Shown here one piece after another: positions 41,001 to 44,000 of a stretch of DNA of 51,489 nucleotides. The notes below the pieces were generated by a model. It did no database searches. It was not told the DNA's origin and worked only from the letters and a program-made list of their open reading frames with translations. Source of the stretch: Candidatus Schekmanbacteria bacterium (lineage in GTDB: Bacteria; SZUA-182); NCBI GenBank assembly GCA_016235675.1, contig JACRJN010000015.1, positions 1 to 51,489 of the forward strand, in the 5' to 3' direction. The position numbers and the translations under genes were made by a program. The first letter of the stretch is position 1. The number at the start of each line of letters is the position of its first letter.

Positions 41001-44000
41001 ATCCGGCTTTGGACGGCAGCGAGGATGTGATCCTGGCCAATGCGGGCAATTCCACCAAGGGTTATCAATTGTTGGTCAGCAGCGCGAACAATGTCAGATT
41101 TATTCTTCGTGAATCCGCAACCATTTATAAAGGTGCGGAAAGTACGGTATTATCAGCCGGCTGGCATCATGTAGTAGGGATTTGGAACGGCACCGCTGCA
41201 CAACTTTATATTGATGGAGGGTTGAACTCTGCCAATATTGGAGCGGGAACCTTATCTAATATCAGCAGTACCAATAACTTCCTTTTAGGCAATGCCCCCG
41301 GAGAAACTAATTTCTTCAAAGGGAAAATCGATGAAGTGGTGATCTACAGTAAAGCCTTATCTACAGACGAGATACAGGTACGTTTTTCAGCGGGAACCGC
41401 ACCGGATAAGCCGGTCAATATCTCGCCGGTGCCGCCAGTCAACGAGGGAATTTCTTTAATCCCGACATTGACCGCGTCATCCTTTGTGGACAATGACGGC
41501 AATGCGCATCAGGCCTCGCGTTGGCAGGTTAAAAAAGAGGGCGGGATATACGGAGACGGCGATTCTTATAACAGCGGAGCCGCCGCGGCACTAACCTATC
41601 ATACCCTGGTCGGTAAGGTACTGGAATGCAGCACAGTCTATTATTGGCAGGTTCAATATCAGGACAATCGCGGAGCCGGCGCCTGGTCTGAATGGTCGAG
41701 TGAGACCAGTTTCCGCACCAGAACAAACACTGCGCCGAACCAGCCTTCCGCCATTTCGCCGGTCGGGGTCGATAATGTAGCCTTACAGCCCACCTTGACC
41801 ATTTCCGGGATTTCGGATAATGATGAAACCAACGATCCGACAGGTGAAGGGCATAAGGCTACCCAATGGCAGATAACCACTGCCTCCGGCAATTATAATT
41901 CTCCGTTGTATGAATTGACCAGCACTACAGATTTAACCAGCCACACTGTGAGTGTTGAATTGGCGCCCAATACGCTTTGTTATTGGCGAGTGCGGCAACA
42001 GGATAATTGCAGCGAATGGTCGGCTTATAGCGCGGAAAAATCGTTTAAGATAAAAGCCAATGCTCCGGAAAAACCGATCAATGTTGCGCCGGTGCCTCCT
42101 GACAATGAGGGAATTTCTTTAATCCCCGCATTAACCGCTTCTTCCTTTGTAGATCTGGATGGCTATGCACATCAAGCCTCGCGTTGGCAGGTAAGAAAAG
42201 ACGGCGGTGCATATGGAGACGGCGATTCATACGAGAGCGGAACCGTTGCGGCAACAACCAACCATACTTTGGTTGGGAAAGTATTGGATAGCAGCACGGT
42301 TTATTACTGGCACGTTCAATACCAGGATAATCGGGGTGCGGGTGCCTGGTCCGAATGGTCTGACGAGACCAGTTTCCGTACCAGGGGTAACAGCGCTCCG
42401 GCGGCTCCCACAGGTTTATCGCCCAACAACCAGACTGTGGTTACTCTCACTCCCACCTTGAGTGCCGGCGCCTTCTCCGATGCGGATACGACAATTGACC
42501 CGACAGAATATCACCGTGCCTCGCAATGGCAGATTACCAAAGTCTCCGGGAATTATGTCGCTCCCAATCTGGTGAATGACAGCGGCACAACCACCGGTAA
42601 CCTGACCAGCTACACCTTGCCGGTAACCCTGACCACCAATATCGAATACTTTTGGCAGGTGCGTTATCAGGATGCGTCGCAAGCCTGGTCTGACTGGTCG
42701 GCCCAGGCAAGTTTTGCCACCGACGGTATGCCTCCGGAAGTTTCCAGTCTGAATCCGGCTAATGGGGCAACCGGTGTGGCGGCAGGCAGCGACCTGACCT
42801 TTACCCTGTCCGATGCCCAGAGCGGCGTAGAGTGGACGAGCTTTGCCTTGCAGTTATCAGGCAGTTTGGATTATTCTGCCGGCTACAACGCTTCCAGCCT
42901 GCAAGTTACCAAAACAGGCGTGCCAGCCAGTTATAATGTGACCGTCAACCCCGCTACAAATTTTGGTTCTCAGGAAACCATTGTGGTAACCGTCAATGTG
43001 AACGATGCCGTCGGCAATGCCCTGTCCTCGCCCGCCTGGTCGTTTACCACGGCTGCTCTGGGACCCGGCATTGTGGATACCTCCACCTCCTCCCAGGCTA
43101 CGGCCAATTCCGCCCAGAGGAAGACCTTCTACGACACCGTGAATTCCAGACACTGGGCTTTCTATTATAATGGTTCGGGGATTGAGTACAGCTACTCCGC
43201 TGATGGAGCCTCCTGGACCAGCGCCGGGACTTTGGCCTATAACACGGCGGATTTTTCGCTGACTTATAAGAATATTTCCGGCACCGGCTATGTATTCGTA
43301 GCCGCGGTAGCCAATACCTACGATGTGGTTATCCGGCGCGGCAGCTTAGGGGCGACATCCATTACCTTTGGCAGCGAATATACCGTTTTTGACGGCACCT
43401 CTGCCAGTGATAGATACGATAGCCCCAGTGTAGCCCTGGATGCCGCCAATAGCTATATTTGGGTAGCGGCGATAAGGGATACCGGCACGATTTTGGACGA
43501 TCATTTCCAGGCGTATACCAGGAGGTCTTCTAACTCCGGGGATGGCGATCTCTCCGCCTGGCAGACTGCCGCTGGTGTGGGCAGAAAGGTACGCATATTG
43601 AAAGATTTGGTTGCCATGCCTCAGACCGGCTCTAATATGTATTTGTTGGAGAATACCGATACGCCTAATGTGGTCGGCTTTACTTATAACGGCACGACCT
43701 GGTCATCTGCCAATACCGGTGGGGACTACTCCTGGTTCTCATTCACCGGCGCTGGGCTGAATAGCACTGTCAATGCCATAGCCATCTCCGGCAGCGATGT
43801 CTATGTGGGGGGGTGGTTTACCGATGCTGGCGGAAATACCTCTGCTGATTATATTGCCCGCTGGGACGGCAGCGCTTGGAACGCCCTGGGCAGCGGGCTG
43901 AATAGCTCTGTCAATGCCATAGCCATCTCCGGCGGCAATGTCTATGTGGGGGGCGGTTTCACCGATGCTGGCGGAAACACCTCTGCTGACCGGATTGCCC

